Shown here: piece by piece, positions 43,425 to 54,281 of the stretch
Layout of the letters: every line of letters starts with the position of its first letter
Position numbering within the stretch: position 1 is the first letter of the stretch
Assembly (NCBI GenBank): GCA_947646735.1
Contig: CANTFK010000726.1
Location: 124,001 to 188,000, forward strand
Length of the DNA stretch: 64,000 bases
From: Peronospora farinosa
Lineage: Eukaryota > Oomycota > Peronosporomycetes > Peronosporales > Peronosporaceae
Direction: 5' to 3'
Program-made: the position numbers and the translations under genes
Notes under the pieces: model-generated
What the model was told of the DNA's origin: nothing
The model's database searches: none
The model's input: the letters and a program-made list of their open reading frames with translations, nothing else

Positions 43425-44599
43425 TATATTATGTAAATTGATATAAATAGTAGTCTAACAAGTCACCATTTACTACTACTTAGGATGGCTACACGGCACT
43501 GGATCTGGCCATTTGGAGAGGTCACTTGCAAATCATTGAATTGCTGCGATCACAAGGTTGCGTGGCACCAATGAAAGGTAAGAATGGTAGTAGTAGTAGT
43601 ATAGCGTAGATACTATTTGCTATTTGACTATAGTAGTATAGTATATATTGTAAAATAGTACTTCTGTGTTCTAACTTTACTATTGCTACAGAACCGGAGA
43701 GTCTCAATGGTAAAGTAATCTCTCATCTTGGCCGTAAAGCCACTGTGGTTTTCTTTGAACCTTCTACAAGGATTCGTACAAGCAGTTTACGTGGACTTTA
43801 CTATGAAGATAAAGGAGAAGCCAAGCTAGTGAATCTCTGGGCAGGTACAGATTACAAGATTATCGGTTCGAACCCGTACTATGACGAACTTCGCAAATTC
43901 GACTACCAATTTGCTGAAATCCCGGTGACATTACCAGAGGAATACGACGCCATGCTACAAGGTGCACTTCAAGGAGCAGCTTTCTTCGACAATGACAGTG
44001 ACAGTGAGAGTGACAATGAGATTGAAGAAATTGTGGAAGTTCGAGTACCCCCTGGTCCCTTGGGTGTGCTACTGGATAGTGGAATTCAAGAGTGTGCCGT
44101 CGTTCATGGATTCACAAACCTTTCGACTGGTGAAAAAGGACCTATTGAGTTGCACGGTGATGTCTATCCAGGCATGTACATCATGAGCATTAATGAAACC
44201 AATGCGTCTTTGATGTCTCTGCAACAAGTCACACAACTACTAGGCAGACTGTCGCGCAAGGAAAAGCTTATTCGCTTTGCCGTCTTCCGTCCTGGATCGC
44301 CACGTAATCACAGCTGTAGCATCACGGACACGGCTTCTGAGATTTCAAACCAGCGTTCATCCATCACGTCCAATGCGTCGCTTCCGCCCTCCGTGCCAGC
44401 CTCCGCCAAACCACTAGCACCGAGCTTTTCGTCGCGCTTTGCAAACCTGGCAGCATCTGTCATGGACAAGAAGCCACCCACTCCTCGCACCAGTATCACC
44501 ATGTCAAGGGATGCAGGCACCCCTAAGGCTGCCGAACGTTGTGCACACTGCAATATGCCTGCCACGGCACACCGTTCTGAAGATTGCCCGAATCGGTGA
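43098..44599 (+). CDS. Ankyrin-repeat and PDZ domain protein
   Basis: Three exons: 43098-43325, 43484-43577, 43692-44599 (409 aa). Ankyrin repeats fill about 1-105 (GGFSMLHCACLVGNTQIAMM; DGYTALDLAIWRGHLQIIEL spans the first splice). A middle region of unknown fold contains VVFFEPSTRIRTSSL. A PDZ domain lies at about 205-295 (VPPGPLGVLLDSG as the carboxylate-binding loop, GDVYPGMYIMSINE). Ser/Pro-rich disorder follows, and the protein ends in a small Cys/His cluster (CAHCNMPATAHRSEDC) that may bind zinc. It looks like a cytoplasmic scaffold; partners are unknown. Intron 1 contains a trinucleotide microsatellite. Confidence 0.85.
43376..43432. repeat. (TAC)n microsatellite in intron 1 of the ankyrin-PDZ gene
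   Basis: About 17 mostly perfect TAC/CTA units, preceded by an imperfect inverted repeat (CTACTACTACTAG..AAGTAGTAGTA). Confidence 0.9.
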
Positions 44600-44767
44600 A
44601 GAGATACATCAATCAGATGCGTGTGTGCAAGAACTTAAGTTTAATCGCTGATGAACGTCACTGTCTTATTCGTAATACTCTCGTTTCCTTAGACGCAGAG
44701 CTGTACACGGGTTCCCTCTTCCGCTGGCTAAATAATACGTTGGGGAGTGCGTACTCCCCCGAGAGAT

Positions 44768-47700
44768 CTAGAGCACCATGTAAAGCGTTCCTTGAAAAAT
44801 GTCGGGTCCCGGCAAAGTCCAAGACGCAAGCGCACAATTCTGGTTGAAGAAATACTGCTTGCCAGTCGTTTGAGAAAGCACGGACTGCCACCCTAGTCCC
44901 GTACCGTCGGGGCTCTCCCCGACGTCCTCAAACGTCGAATCTCCAAGGTAGTCCACAAAGCTGCCATCGCCCATGGCTAGTGTCAAATCGAACAGACTTG
45001 TGCGTGGTCTGCCGCTCTGCTTCAACTCCTGCTGTGCACGTCGAGCCGCGGGTGCCGCATTTCGATCCAACAAGCTGACAAAGTTGGCGGCAATTTTGGC
45101 TGCACGGTCCGCGTTCGCCTTGGTCTCAAAGGTTGTGAGCGCGGCCATTGCTGACTGCGTGCTGGCTGGAGCCTCCGTTGTTTCCTTCATTTCATTGCGA
45201 AGGTCACGCAAGTTGGACGAAATTTGATTCATTCGGTCAAGATGCACCTGCAAATCTTCTAGTTTGATAGTCTCCTCTTCTGGTGCTGCTGGTGCAGGGA
45301 CTGGAGCCGGAGGTGCTGCTGCTCGAGAACCGTTAGAAGCCGCCGCGTTCTTTTCGCTAGCACTGGCACTTGCCATACTGTCCGTTAGCATCTCAGCTAC
45401 TCTCGGTGGCGGAGGCGAGGCACTGATAGGACGCGATGCAGTCGATTTTCTAGACTCGCGACTGTGTCGTCCGCCAGAGCCAACAACCAATCTTTTCGCC
45501 ACTTTATGAACCACCATTGGTACCTGAATTTCCTCTCGGTCCAAACTGAGCCGAGAAATATCTTGTGCGTTTTCGGGCTGTATCGTTTCTATTACGAGCT
45601 TCTCCGATGCCATGCCACCTCGCAATACAATGCCACCGCTGTCTGGATTAACTTCTTCAGCAACATATTCTTCTGTCTCCAAGCTTCGTCGCAGTACAAC
45701 GTCTACATTTACAGGATAGACTTCCTCTCTGACCAACTCTTTCACCTTCACTTCTTTGCATTCCATGCTGCGACGCGAAATTGTACAAGAATTATCAGGA
45801 ACCATTTCTTCTATAATGAACTCCTCCACTTGCACAGGAACAGGAGCATCAGCTTCCAATTTTGCACCGAAAAATCTACTTTCCACAATTTTGGAGTTCT
45901 CATCCACCGTGAGACAGCTGGCCGAGTCAGAATCGTTCGATGCTGCGTCGAGATTGACATTCTCTTCTTCTGTTAGAAAGCTAGCCACTTCAACTTTGCG
46001 TACCGACGGCATGTCTATGTCCAGTGTCATGACTGTAGCCTGCATGAACGATTGTCTAACAACGTGCTGCGCGTGACCTTCCGTATTAAGAAAGTTGCCA
46101 GCGTCGTCTTTAGTAAACTCCTCCTCCGTGTCGCTGTACTCCGCCAGCTCAGCGGCTTCAGCTTCGTAGTCTCTCTCAGTCCGCGACGGATGCTGAAGAA
46201 ATGTCTCCTTATACTTCCCAATACCAAGGTCGAGCTCCACAGCGACAGGTGCAAGAAACCCGTCACCAAACAATTGCGGCTGAAGCTCTTCAACCTCTAG
46301 CCGGTTCTCTTCATCCCCAGCTGACGAAGATGATGTAGACGCCTTTGACAAACGTTCATTCTTGCCCATAGAAGAAGACGTCGGGCGAAACTGAAACATG
46401 GTGGGTATCTGTTTGCGCACTGTTGAGGTTCCGTTGCCACTGCCTCGACTGCCATCTTCAACGGACTCCTGCGAACTCGTGCCAGAGGTTGAGTCGGAGA
46501 GAAAACTACGTTGAGACTCGTTGGAAGTTTTTCCTGTGAACCCGTGCGAGCGTGCCAAGAACGAGTTGCTTAATGCTAGGAGGCTGCGATTGCTGCCGTC
46601 CGGGCCGATACGAGGAATATCACTATGCTGTGCAGACGATACACGTCGTGGCAATTCTCGGCTCTGCATCTTGCTGCTGCACTTGATACAGATGCGTGTT
46701 TTGCGCTTTCCTCCCGGGGACGAAAGATCACTCAGACGCTGGTGTGCTGTCACGAGCTCGAACACACTGCACTGGCTACAGATGACGTCTCCACACGCCG
46801 CACAGTTATATTTTTTCCGCACGAGGGAGAAACTACGCGTGCACACAACACAGCAAACACGGCGGCTCAGCGGCACCATGTCCCTCGGTCCAGCGTGTAC
46901 CAGCATATCGAGACGGCGCTGGTTGACGTAGTCTCGTATACAACCTGAGCGCATCGCTGCTGTATCCACCATCTTGTACACAAGCCAAGACGGCAGACGG
47001 TCTCCTAAGTCGTTGATCATCATAGTAACAAATTCCAAACTTCCTGGTGCTCGCTCACTCCACGTCTGCAGTGTCAGCGTCTTTGCCCGTACAAAAAGGT
47101 GTTTGGTGTCACGGGGTGGCAGCACGTCTAGACCCACACTCTTGCTCAGACGGTAACCGACGCGGCGGCCATCGCCATCTTCAAATGAATCCACAATTTC
47201 CACATAGACGTAATCACGGTGTTTGGCAACCGAGGGCGCCAGTGACCGCATACAATGCCACTTGACACACACAAAGCGTTCTTCCGGTGTGCGTGGCACA
47301 AGTGTATACAGCACTTGTCCGTCCAGAAACTCACTGGGGTTCACAGCATTCTCGTGATCGACAAAGTCGGTAGTGGCCTCTGTAATCAGCAAGTCACTAA
47401 TCTCTCGAAATGTGGCGCTAACATTGCAACTTCCTCTTACAGCCGCATCCAGGAGCGTATTGTCCGGTCCACTTCTTGCTCGATGGATCGTCACGCCTCC
47501 TTTCGCTCTACTGGGCGACCAGCGCACACGACCAAAGCCGAGACTGAGATTGTACGCGTCATCCACAGACTTGTCAATAAAGTTCACAAGGGCTTCAATT
47601 TTTTCCGTTGAAAGCTCTGGTAGATGCTGCATCACGTCACTGATTTCCGACGACATACTCGCATCTCGTGGACTTGAAGGCGACGTGGCCGAGGACGATC

Positions 47701-48142
47701 GTGCAGATGGAGATTGAACCGATAGTGATGAAGATGACGACACGAGTCTCGATACAAATCCATCCGAGCGGGACAAGGGCGAAGGTCCTGAAGACGTCAA
47801 TGACGACGGAGAAGCTGCTGTTTTTTTCAATCTCGGCTGATTCCGATGTCTCTGTTGTTGTGGTGGTTCAAAAGGATCGTCTTCTTCGTCATCTTCTCGA
47901 TCGAGAGCATAAGAGGATGAAAGTCCATTCCCACTTCGACTGCTGCTATTCGAGTCGGAAAGTGTCTGTCGACGACGTCGATGGAGATTAAGTTTAGCTA
48001 CACTAAGTGCAGCATTAAAAGTCCCAGAAGCAGCAGCACTTAATGCTGAAACAGTAGATGAACCTATTAAAGGACCAGTCATGAAGACGGAAGAACCACC
48101 ACGAGGTGATGTAATAAAGGGTGCGTACTCCGGACGGGGCAT
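44768..48142 (-). CDS. START-like / FYVE / WW domain protein
   Basis: 1124 aa, one exon visible. A long Ser-rich N-terminus (about 1-165) leads into a START-like lipid-binding region (about 170-410; FREISDLLITEATTDFVDHE, ERFVCVKWHCMRSL). A FYVE-type zinc finger follows (about 430-490): CVVCTRSFSLVRKKYNCAAC, CSQC and CIKC, with the basic RKKYNC replacing RRHHCR. A long acidic disordered region with repeated VEEF/KELVREEV blocks runs to a C-terminal WW domain (GWQSVLSQTTGKQYFFNQNC...ASWTLP). START-FYVE proteins are a hallmark expansion of oomycetes and act at PI3P-rich endosomes. The frame is open upstream of the Met to a possible acceptor (TTTGATTCAG), so a 5' exon is possible. Confidence 0.85.
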   Translation of the reverse strand: MPRPEYAPFITSPRGGSSVFMTGPLIGSSTVSALSAAASGTFNAALSVAKLNLHRRRRQTLSDSNSSSRSGNGLSSSYALDREDDEEDDPFEPPQQQRHRNQPRLKKTAASPSSLTSSGPSPLSRSDGFVSRLVSSSSSLSVQSPSARSSSATSPSSPRDASMSSEISDVMQHLPELSTEKIEALVNFIDKSVDDAYNLSLGFGRVRWSPSRAKGGVTIHRARSGPDNTLLDAAVRGSCNVSATFREISDLLITEATTDFVDHENAVNPSEFLDGQVLYTLVPRTPEERFVCVKWHCMRSLAPSVAKHRDYVYVEIVDSFEDGDGRRVGYRLSKSVGLDVLPPRDTKHLFVRAKTLTLQTWSERAPGSLEFVTMMINDLGDRLPSWLVYKMVDTAAMRSGCIRDYVNQRRLDMLVHAGPRDMVPLSRRVCCVVCTRSFSLVRKKYNCAACGDVICSQCSVFELVTAHQRLSDLSSPGGKRKTRICIKCSSKMQSRELPRRVSSAQHSDIPRIGPDGSNRSLLALSNSFLARSHGFTGKTSNESQRSFLSDSTSGTSSQESVEDGSRGSGNGTSTVRKQIPTMFQFRPTSSSMGKNERLSKASTSSSSAGDEENRLEVEELQPQLFGDGFLAPVAVELDLGIGKYKETFLQHPSRTERDYEAEAAELAEYSDTEEEFTKDDAGNFLNTEGHAQHVVRQSFMQATVMTLDIDMPSVRKVEVASFLTEEENVNLDAASNDSDSASCLTVDENSKIVESRFFGAKLEADAPVPVQVEEFIIEEMVPDNSCTISRRSMECKEVKVKELVREEVYPVNVDVVLRRSLETEEYVAEEVNPDSGGIVLRGGMASEKLVIETIQPENAQDISRLSLDREEIQVPMVVHKVAKRLVVGSGGRHSRESRKSTASRPISASPPPPRVAEMLTDSMASASASEKNAAASNGSRAAAPPAPVPAPAAPEEETIKLEDLQVHLDRMNQISSNLRDLRNEMKETTEAPASTQSAMAALTTFETKANADRAAKIAANFVSLLDRNAAPAARRAQQELKQSGRPRTSLFDLTLAMGDGSFVDYLGDSTFEDVGESPDGTGLGWQSVLSQTTGKQYFFNQNCALASWTLPGPDIFQGTLYMVL

Positions 48143-48893
48143 GCCAATGCCAATGGTCGAACCTTTAGGTACGGAACTGAATCAAAGAGAGAGGGGTGGG
48201 GCTGTCTATACATATGGCAGGGAATAGGGGAAGAAAATGCACAAAGACAGGACGAGGACGTCGCTTGACTAGTTCTCGACGTTATATAGGCCCCACCCAG
48301 TAGATGGAGTGTATAGTACACGTGTAGTTTTATCGTTTATAGAAACGGGGAGGGGGGGGGGGGGTTACAAATCTCTATGACTGTAACTTTAGATTTAATC
48401 AAGTCAATGTATGTAGGATATAAAAAGGTGAATTTTGTATTTATAGCGGTTAGCGAAAGGGTACTGGACACATTTGACACACATATGGAGCAGCGGATGA
48501 GGCACGAATGTGTACTCTTGTATGACTTTATACTCTCTATGGATGGGTGCGTATAAACACATGGTACTGCTATCATCTGGCTAGCGGTGATTCAAAACCA
48601 GCGGTTACAATTTGTTAGTAGCAGGCTCAAAATAAGGTGAAACTTATATGTAAGTAAAATATAGAGAAGAAGACGGGGTAGTTCCTATCATGTAATTTAT
48701 ATGTGTTATTATTATACATAAAGAAGACTGTATACTTCCTTATAATAGTTGCACGTCACACAACTGTACGTCACAACTGTACGACACACTGTCACTCTAT
48801 CGAGGCATACGACGACCTATCATTCCATCCGACACACCGGCTCTCGATCAAGCTTCCATACAAAAAACTAGTATAGAATAACGGCCTATTTCA
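48143..48893. other. Intergenic, divergent promoters, contains a G13 run
   Basis: 751 bp between divergent starts. G13 at 48352-48364 lies about 210 bp from the FYVE-WW gene start. ATCATTCC at about 48818-48825 resembles the oomycete initiator motif and lies about 70 bp before the methyltransferase ATG. No gene is supported. Confidence 0.5.
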
Positions 48894-49535
48894 ATGACGC
48901 ACGTCTTGGTGTCAATAGGTGACCGTAGCTACGCGCTATCCGAGACGCTACGGAGTACCGAGCTAGCGCCAATTTTTGATGATGCATGGACAGCGTCACG
49001 TGTGTGGGAATCTAGTCGCTTTCTCGCCGAGTGTCTAGTACGTTTCTCTTCCGAGTCGCCCGCGTTTTTTAACGTCAGTGATGGTCAATCCGTACTGGAG
49101 CTGGGGAGTGGATGCGGCCTTGTGGGACTCGTTGCAGCCTCTCTTGGAGCAAATGTACTGCTTACAGATCAACAGGAAGCGATCGAGTTGCTGCATCGGA
49201 ATATTAAGACCAATGCGACGTCTGAGAGTGAGCTAGCGCGTTTGCACGTGGCCGAGTTTGTCTGGGGCTCTGACTGGACTCCGCCTTGCAGTAGCTACCA
49301 TTACATCCTCGTATCGGATTGTATCAATCCCATTTATGATCAAGAAAGTTGGAGAGATCTTGCACGAAGTATAAGCAGATTGAGTAGCCAGGATACGGTC
49401 ACGTACTTGGCACACGAAGCTCGAGGAGACGATGAAGCGATGACGGATTTCCTCACCTTTAGTGCAGACGTGTTACGAAGCGAAAACATGAAGCAGCAGG
49501 GTAAGATCAGTCTCTATAGAATCACAAAGCTCTAG
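48894..49535 (+). CDS. METTL21-like (lysine) methyltransferase
   Basis: 213 aa, single exon. SAM-binding motif I is VLELGSGCGLVGLVAASLGA, with acidic motif II in VLLTDQQEAIELLHRNI. The post-motif reads SDCINPIY, in the place of the DxxY-type motif of the METTL21/FAM86 protein-lysine methyltransferases. The N-terminal DDAWTASRVWESSRFLAECL fits the family's WxA..L entry helix. Intact and of usual length. The substrate is unknown. Confidence 0.85.
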   Translation: MTHVLVSIGDRSYALSETLRSTELAPIFDDAWTASRVWESSRFLAECLVRFSSESPAFFNVSDGQSVLELGSGCGLVGLVAASLGANVLLTDQQEAIELLHRNIKTNATSESELARLHVAEFVWGSDWTPPCSSYHYILVSDCINPIYDQESWRDLARSISRLSSQDTVTYLAHEARGDDEAMTDFLTFSADVLRSENMKQQGKISLYRITKL

Positions 49536-50104
49536 AAATAGAGTAGGGAGTCACGACGTGGACCTTTCCAAGAGCTCCGCTGACGTACTTTTGAGCCACA
49601 GCAAGACGTTTTTTTCGTGTTGCCACGTCCTGATAAAGTTCCTTCCTCATCGAATGGTGAAGAACTGTCACGTTACTAACGCTTTGGATTCTCGGCAAAA
49701 GATTCGTAATGCAGTCACCTCAGTTTGAACAACCAGAGCCGCTGCTAGTTCATTTGGCAACATGAATGTTATATGAAAAACATGGGAACCAGTGAACCTG
49801 CCAGCAGACAACACGATTTTATTTCGTTAGGTCACATTACTTCGGCATAAGACAATCGTGAATCTTGTACCCATGACGAGAAAACAATGGATGCTTGCTG
49901 GGAGTCAGCACTAGCTACGATTCGTTATGTGCGCTGGTTTCCATTGTTACCACGGCGCTCACCTCACTCCGCACACTACAAAATCGTTCACAAACGTGAC
50001 ACACTTGGGAGGAACAATGTCAATGACACAGACAAGTTTTGGAATGTTCAAGCATAAATCGAGTGACAATGGCTTCAGAATTACCTTTATGTTTCGTTTT
50101 GCCT
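49536..50104. other. Intergenic, convergent 3' ends
   Basis: 569 bp between the convergent stops of the methyltransferase and PDZ genes. Nothing else is supported. Confidence 0.5.
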
Positions 50105-53100
50105 CTACTTCATCAATTCTCGCTCCAGCTCAAGATTTCGGACTGTCAATGTATACTTGGGCTTCTTTTCAGCACTCTTCATTGCAGTAGTACCATCAGC
50201 GCTGCTACTGTCCTGCGCTCTTTCTTCCGCCGATACTTTCATTATCATCTCCTCAATGATACCAGGGGTGGCTTCACGTGGTACGGCGTGTCCACACACT
50301 TGTAATATGGCGTGTCCAATGCGAAGCAACCCTGATTTCTCTGCTGGTCCCGGGCTCGAGACAAACGCTCGAATACAAACTGCCTCGTCCTTCCAATTGC
50401 CAAACAATATACCCAGTGGAGCTTTCGGAAATACGATCTCCTTCATCAAGGTCTTTCTCAATATGTCACAAGCATTACCAGTCGTTGTAGTCGTGGCTGT
50501 GAAATCGACTGCATCAGGTACTTTGCTCTCTTTCGTACTCTCATCACATTCCTCATTCTTTTGATCACCCTCGTTCAATTGATCCACGATCTTGTTGTAC
50601 ACGAGACGTCGTTGCTGGAACTCTTTTTGCATCGCAACATAGTGTTCGGGACTTACAAACACGGCTCGCATAGGCTCCTTTTTGCTGACAATGACACGCA
50701 GGGCCTCCATAATATCCGCAAAGCTCGTGTAGTCTGGACTTGTGAGTGAACACATCGTTCACATGCAGCAACACGTCACCCTTCTCCACTAAGTGGGTCC
50801 GCTGAGCAAAGGAGGGAACACGTGTGAAGGCAGACAGCACCACATACTGCCTGTCATTAGACGATGGGTCGTCTTCATCACATGTAAACGAAGATGCGTC
50901 CTCAGTCTCAATCATTGGCGGCCAGTCACGTAGCTTAATGATGGCATCGGGACTCGTTGCAAACTGCATTGTCACAGGACGACTTTTTAAGTCGTGAAGA
51001 ATGACCAACACTTCGGACAGCGTTTTGAAGCGCAGATCGACATTGTTGACTTTTGTCAGGAGTTGACCGACCCGAATTTTGTCACTAAGTTCTGCTGAAC
51101 ACTTTTTGCCATCAGAGTTTGCAGTAAATCCCACAATTATAACGCCACATGACGCCAGTGGACGAGCTCGTAGTCGTAATCCAAAAGGTCCTTTTTGTCG
51201 AAATATAAAAGTAGTAAATTCGGGTTGTGGCTTCATCTGCTGCCGCCAGCTTTTTGTTGGGCTTTCGGGATACAACGAAAACCGAATCATAAAAGGAAGA
51301 GGAAGGGTTTCTAATAGACCTCTCAGTTCCTCGACAGTCAGTTTACTGCAAGACAGGCCATTGAGTGCCAGTACGCTACTACCCACAGGAACGCGTTTCC
51401 AATTTTCAGTCAAACGAGAATCATGATTCTCGTCTGATCCATTTTTGTTAGTGGATGGCATGTCGAGATCCAGAATGCGTGACACAACCACGTGCTTGTT
51501 CAACACGCCCTTTGCAAAGGTGAAAGGCACGGTGCTCCGCTTCGTGAACGTGCATTCCAGCTCTTTTTGCGGCTGAATCTCAATTTCCTCCGCACCACGC
51601 CACGGACTGGCACTTGGTAAATCTTCCATTCGGATATCCAGCAACTGAAAGATCAATGGCCAGTACTCATTCATTTGCTTGTTCAGCGTACCCAGCAACT
51701 TTATCGTATGCTTCAACAATTTCGTTTCCATTGTCTTGGCCAAATACTCACGAATCAACTCGGCGAAAAGAGTTGTCAACACATTGTAGACTGCGCTAAA
51801 CCAGCTTCCTTGGACTGTAAGCTTTAGTTCTTGGCGGATATCAATTGTTATCGAGCTAAGTACCAATACCGGCTTGACCTCTCCGGTTTCCTCGTTCACG
51901 ACTTTTTTTCGGCTTTAAAGCCTAAGGAAATCACACCGCCACTTAGCGCAGCATCCGCTACACCGCCACCATGAAGATAAGGGAAATACTTTTGTTCAAA
52001 AGTCCAATCAAAACCCTTGAGAAGTGCCGTCAAGTGTGTCGCTCGAACTGTGAATAATTCTTCGTCGACTACTGTTCCCATTCGCACGCTAACCCGCTCC
52101 TTCTTCACACGAAAGTTCGACAAATCGAATTCGGAAATCGAGTACGCAATGTCGTCTTCCACGCCCGAGATCGTGTCAACTTTCAAGGTTGGCAAAACGG
52201 ACGTTAAGAAATCCAAACAGTGATCTTTCATTTGGTCCACAAACTCCTGCCGCTTCTCACGGTTCTTTGATATCGTGGTCCCCCACTGGGCGAACTTGTC
52301 CAGCTTAATTTCGCCAATAGCTTTCGTCACATTATCACAGAACTCGTCAGGGTTTTCCACAGACTGAACCAGTGCCTTTGCTTTCTTCATCAACGTCTGT
52401 CCATGTGATGTCTGCTGCATCTGCATCCAACACTTTTCAGATGCATGAGCCAAAACCTCGGCCTTCAATGACAATTTCGGTAACAATTCCTCAGCTTTTT
52501 GCACTAGCATGTTAGGGTCCAGCTCGACCACTGAGTTCACACTAAGCGTCTTGCTTGCCATTTGTTCAAAGTGACCAATTATCTCTTGAGCCTTGATTAT
52601 GTCGCTTTCGTGCTGTTGCAGTTTCGCAAAGACTTCTGACTGCAGATCCTGACGCTCCAAAGACGCTTTCAGCGCATCCAGACGCGGCTTTTGCGCGTAC
52701 ATTTTGCTCTCTACAACTTGCAAAATCTGTGATAAAACAAGTTTTTTCTCTTCTTGTGACGATACCAGTAGCGACGAAGAAGTACTATCCTGAGAAAAAA
52801 CTTTCTGTCGGGCAGAGGCGAGTTCTGAGCTGGCCTTCTCACGAAGGCTTGATTGCAGATTCTTGATCTCCTCACTGTTCTTCAATCGGCTCAAAACATT
52901 CGCTGCTTTTGCGAAAAAAACAGCAGAGTCCATACCTTCAAGCAGGTCGCCCTCCAGCATCGTCTTTGCAGAGACCGCCATCTCCTTCAAACGCTCGAGT
53001 TCTTTCCCACTTGCATTCTTCAAGCGCTTCGTAGCGTGTGAAAAGCTGGGGTCAAGCAACGAAGCCAATGCTTTCGTGTACTGATCGCCGTAGGACGCAT

Positions 53101-54056
53101 TTGTAGAGATAAATGAGATGGTATTGGCGTGCTGCTCGCAGAACATTTGAAGGCGGTCGTACGTCTGTTTCGCCTTAAGGCTCAGCAAAGCTGCGTCATC
53201 ACGTGTGATCCGGCCCTGAAACTCGTCGTAAATCCTCTCTGCAGACAAAGGCTTAGGAACCTTCGCCAGCAGTCGGAGATCGACACAAGCAACGTCCTGG
53301 GCTCGCAAATAGCCAACGCTACCGCAGTCCAATTGCACAACGTACAAATCATGTGAGCTTTTGTAATTTATAATGTTTCCAAGCCCAAAACTCGTCCGAA
53401 CGCGAGTCTCTTTTGTCAGACGAAGCTCTTCTTTCTATCAGTAAAACTCAATGTAGTGTCAAAAGAAGCAATACCCACAATAAAAATGAACCAACAGCAT
53501 TGTAAATTCACGCACCGTCAGTAGTTTTGTACGCTCATCTGACGCCTTTTGAACCTTCTCCTCAGCACTGACCACGTTTTCATCGTCAATCAACACTTGA
53601 TATTTTTGCTCTGAAACGCTATTTAAGACCAAACAACAGCAGCAGGAGCAAATAATAAAACTGTGAGATTAAGAGAAGTAAGCGTCCATTTATATTTTGA
53701 TTCGACACGTACATATAATTCAGTACCACACCTTCTTTTCCATTCATTTGTAAGACCATCACTCTCGTAAGTCTTGGCATTTCTCCACACTGCAACATGC
53801 GGAACTCGGGCATTAAGCAGCCTCTCTGTCCAAAATCAGTACTTTTCAGTATACTCAATTCAAATAAAATGACCTTCATGACTTTGTTTCTTACTCTCGC
53901 GTATAATACAACGCCACCTGCTAACGTCACCTCTACATGTGTCTTATAATCACTGCAATTACGCACACGTCCTGGACCAAAAGGCGTCTTCACGTCGTCT
54001 CCTGTTTGGTAACGCATGGCCATTGCAAAGAGCTTCGGGACCTCTTCACTCCCCAT
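50105..54056 (-). CDS. Large tubular/PDZ-repeat protein with two apparent 1-nt frameshifts
   Basis: Exons on the minus strand: 53895-54056, 53732-53823, 53516-53618, 50105-53434; about 1228 aa if both shifts are bridged. N-terminal SH3-like modules are recognised by YQTGDDVKTPFGPGRV and, after introns, SSHDLYVVQLDCGSVGYLRA. A long helical region follows, then a beta-rich segment (WTFEQKYFPYLHGG, GGVISLGFK). At least three PDZ-like domains end the protein (GPFGLRLRARPL..., KGDVLLHVND, KAPLGILFGNWKDE). At about 51902-51908 the frame changes by -1 at A AAA AAG, just before a stop. At about 50738-50746 it changes back, where one T too many breaks HVND/SLTSPD. Family not recognised with certainty; a scaffold is likely. 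Confidence 0.75.
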
Positions 54057-54281
54057 CGTCTTTTTTTGTCTTTAATAACGTAAATAACAAAATGAACTTT
54101 GATCAGCCAGTACAAAAACACAAAAAAAAGGTAAAAACAAAGCGTCCTGATTGGCTGAAACAAACACAACGAGCCAAGACCTGTTAGCGCGACCGTTTAA
54201 TGGCAAGCTGACCAATCAGAGACCATCGTGTATAGCCCATGTCCCTAATAATTGGCTTGGTTATGTGCCTCCCTTACTTCT

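Noticed and set aside
43692..44599. Aspartate carbamoyltransferase gene
   Set aside because: Only about ten residues match; the remaining catalytic loops are missing and a PDZ domain follows.
51896..51912. Definite programmed -1 frameshift
   Set aside because: A second single-base disruption in the same exon makes sequencing error or pseudogenisation equally plausible; reported only as a candidate.
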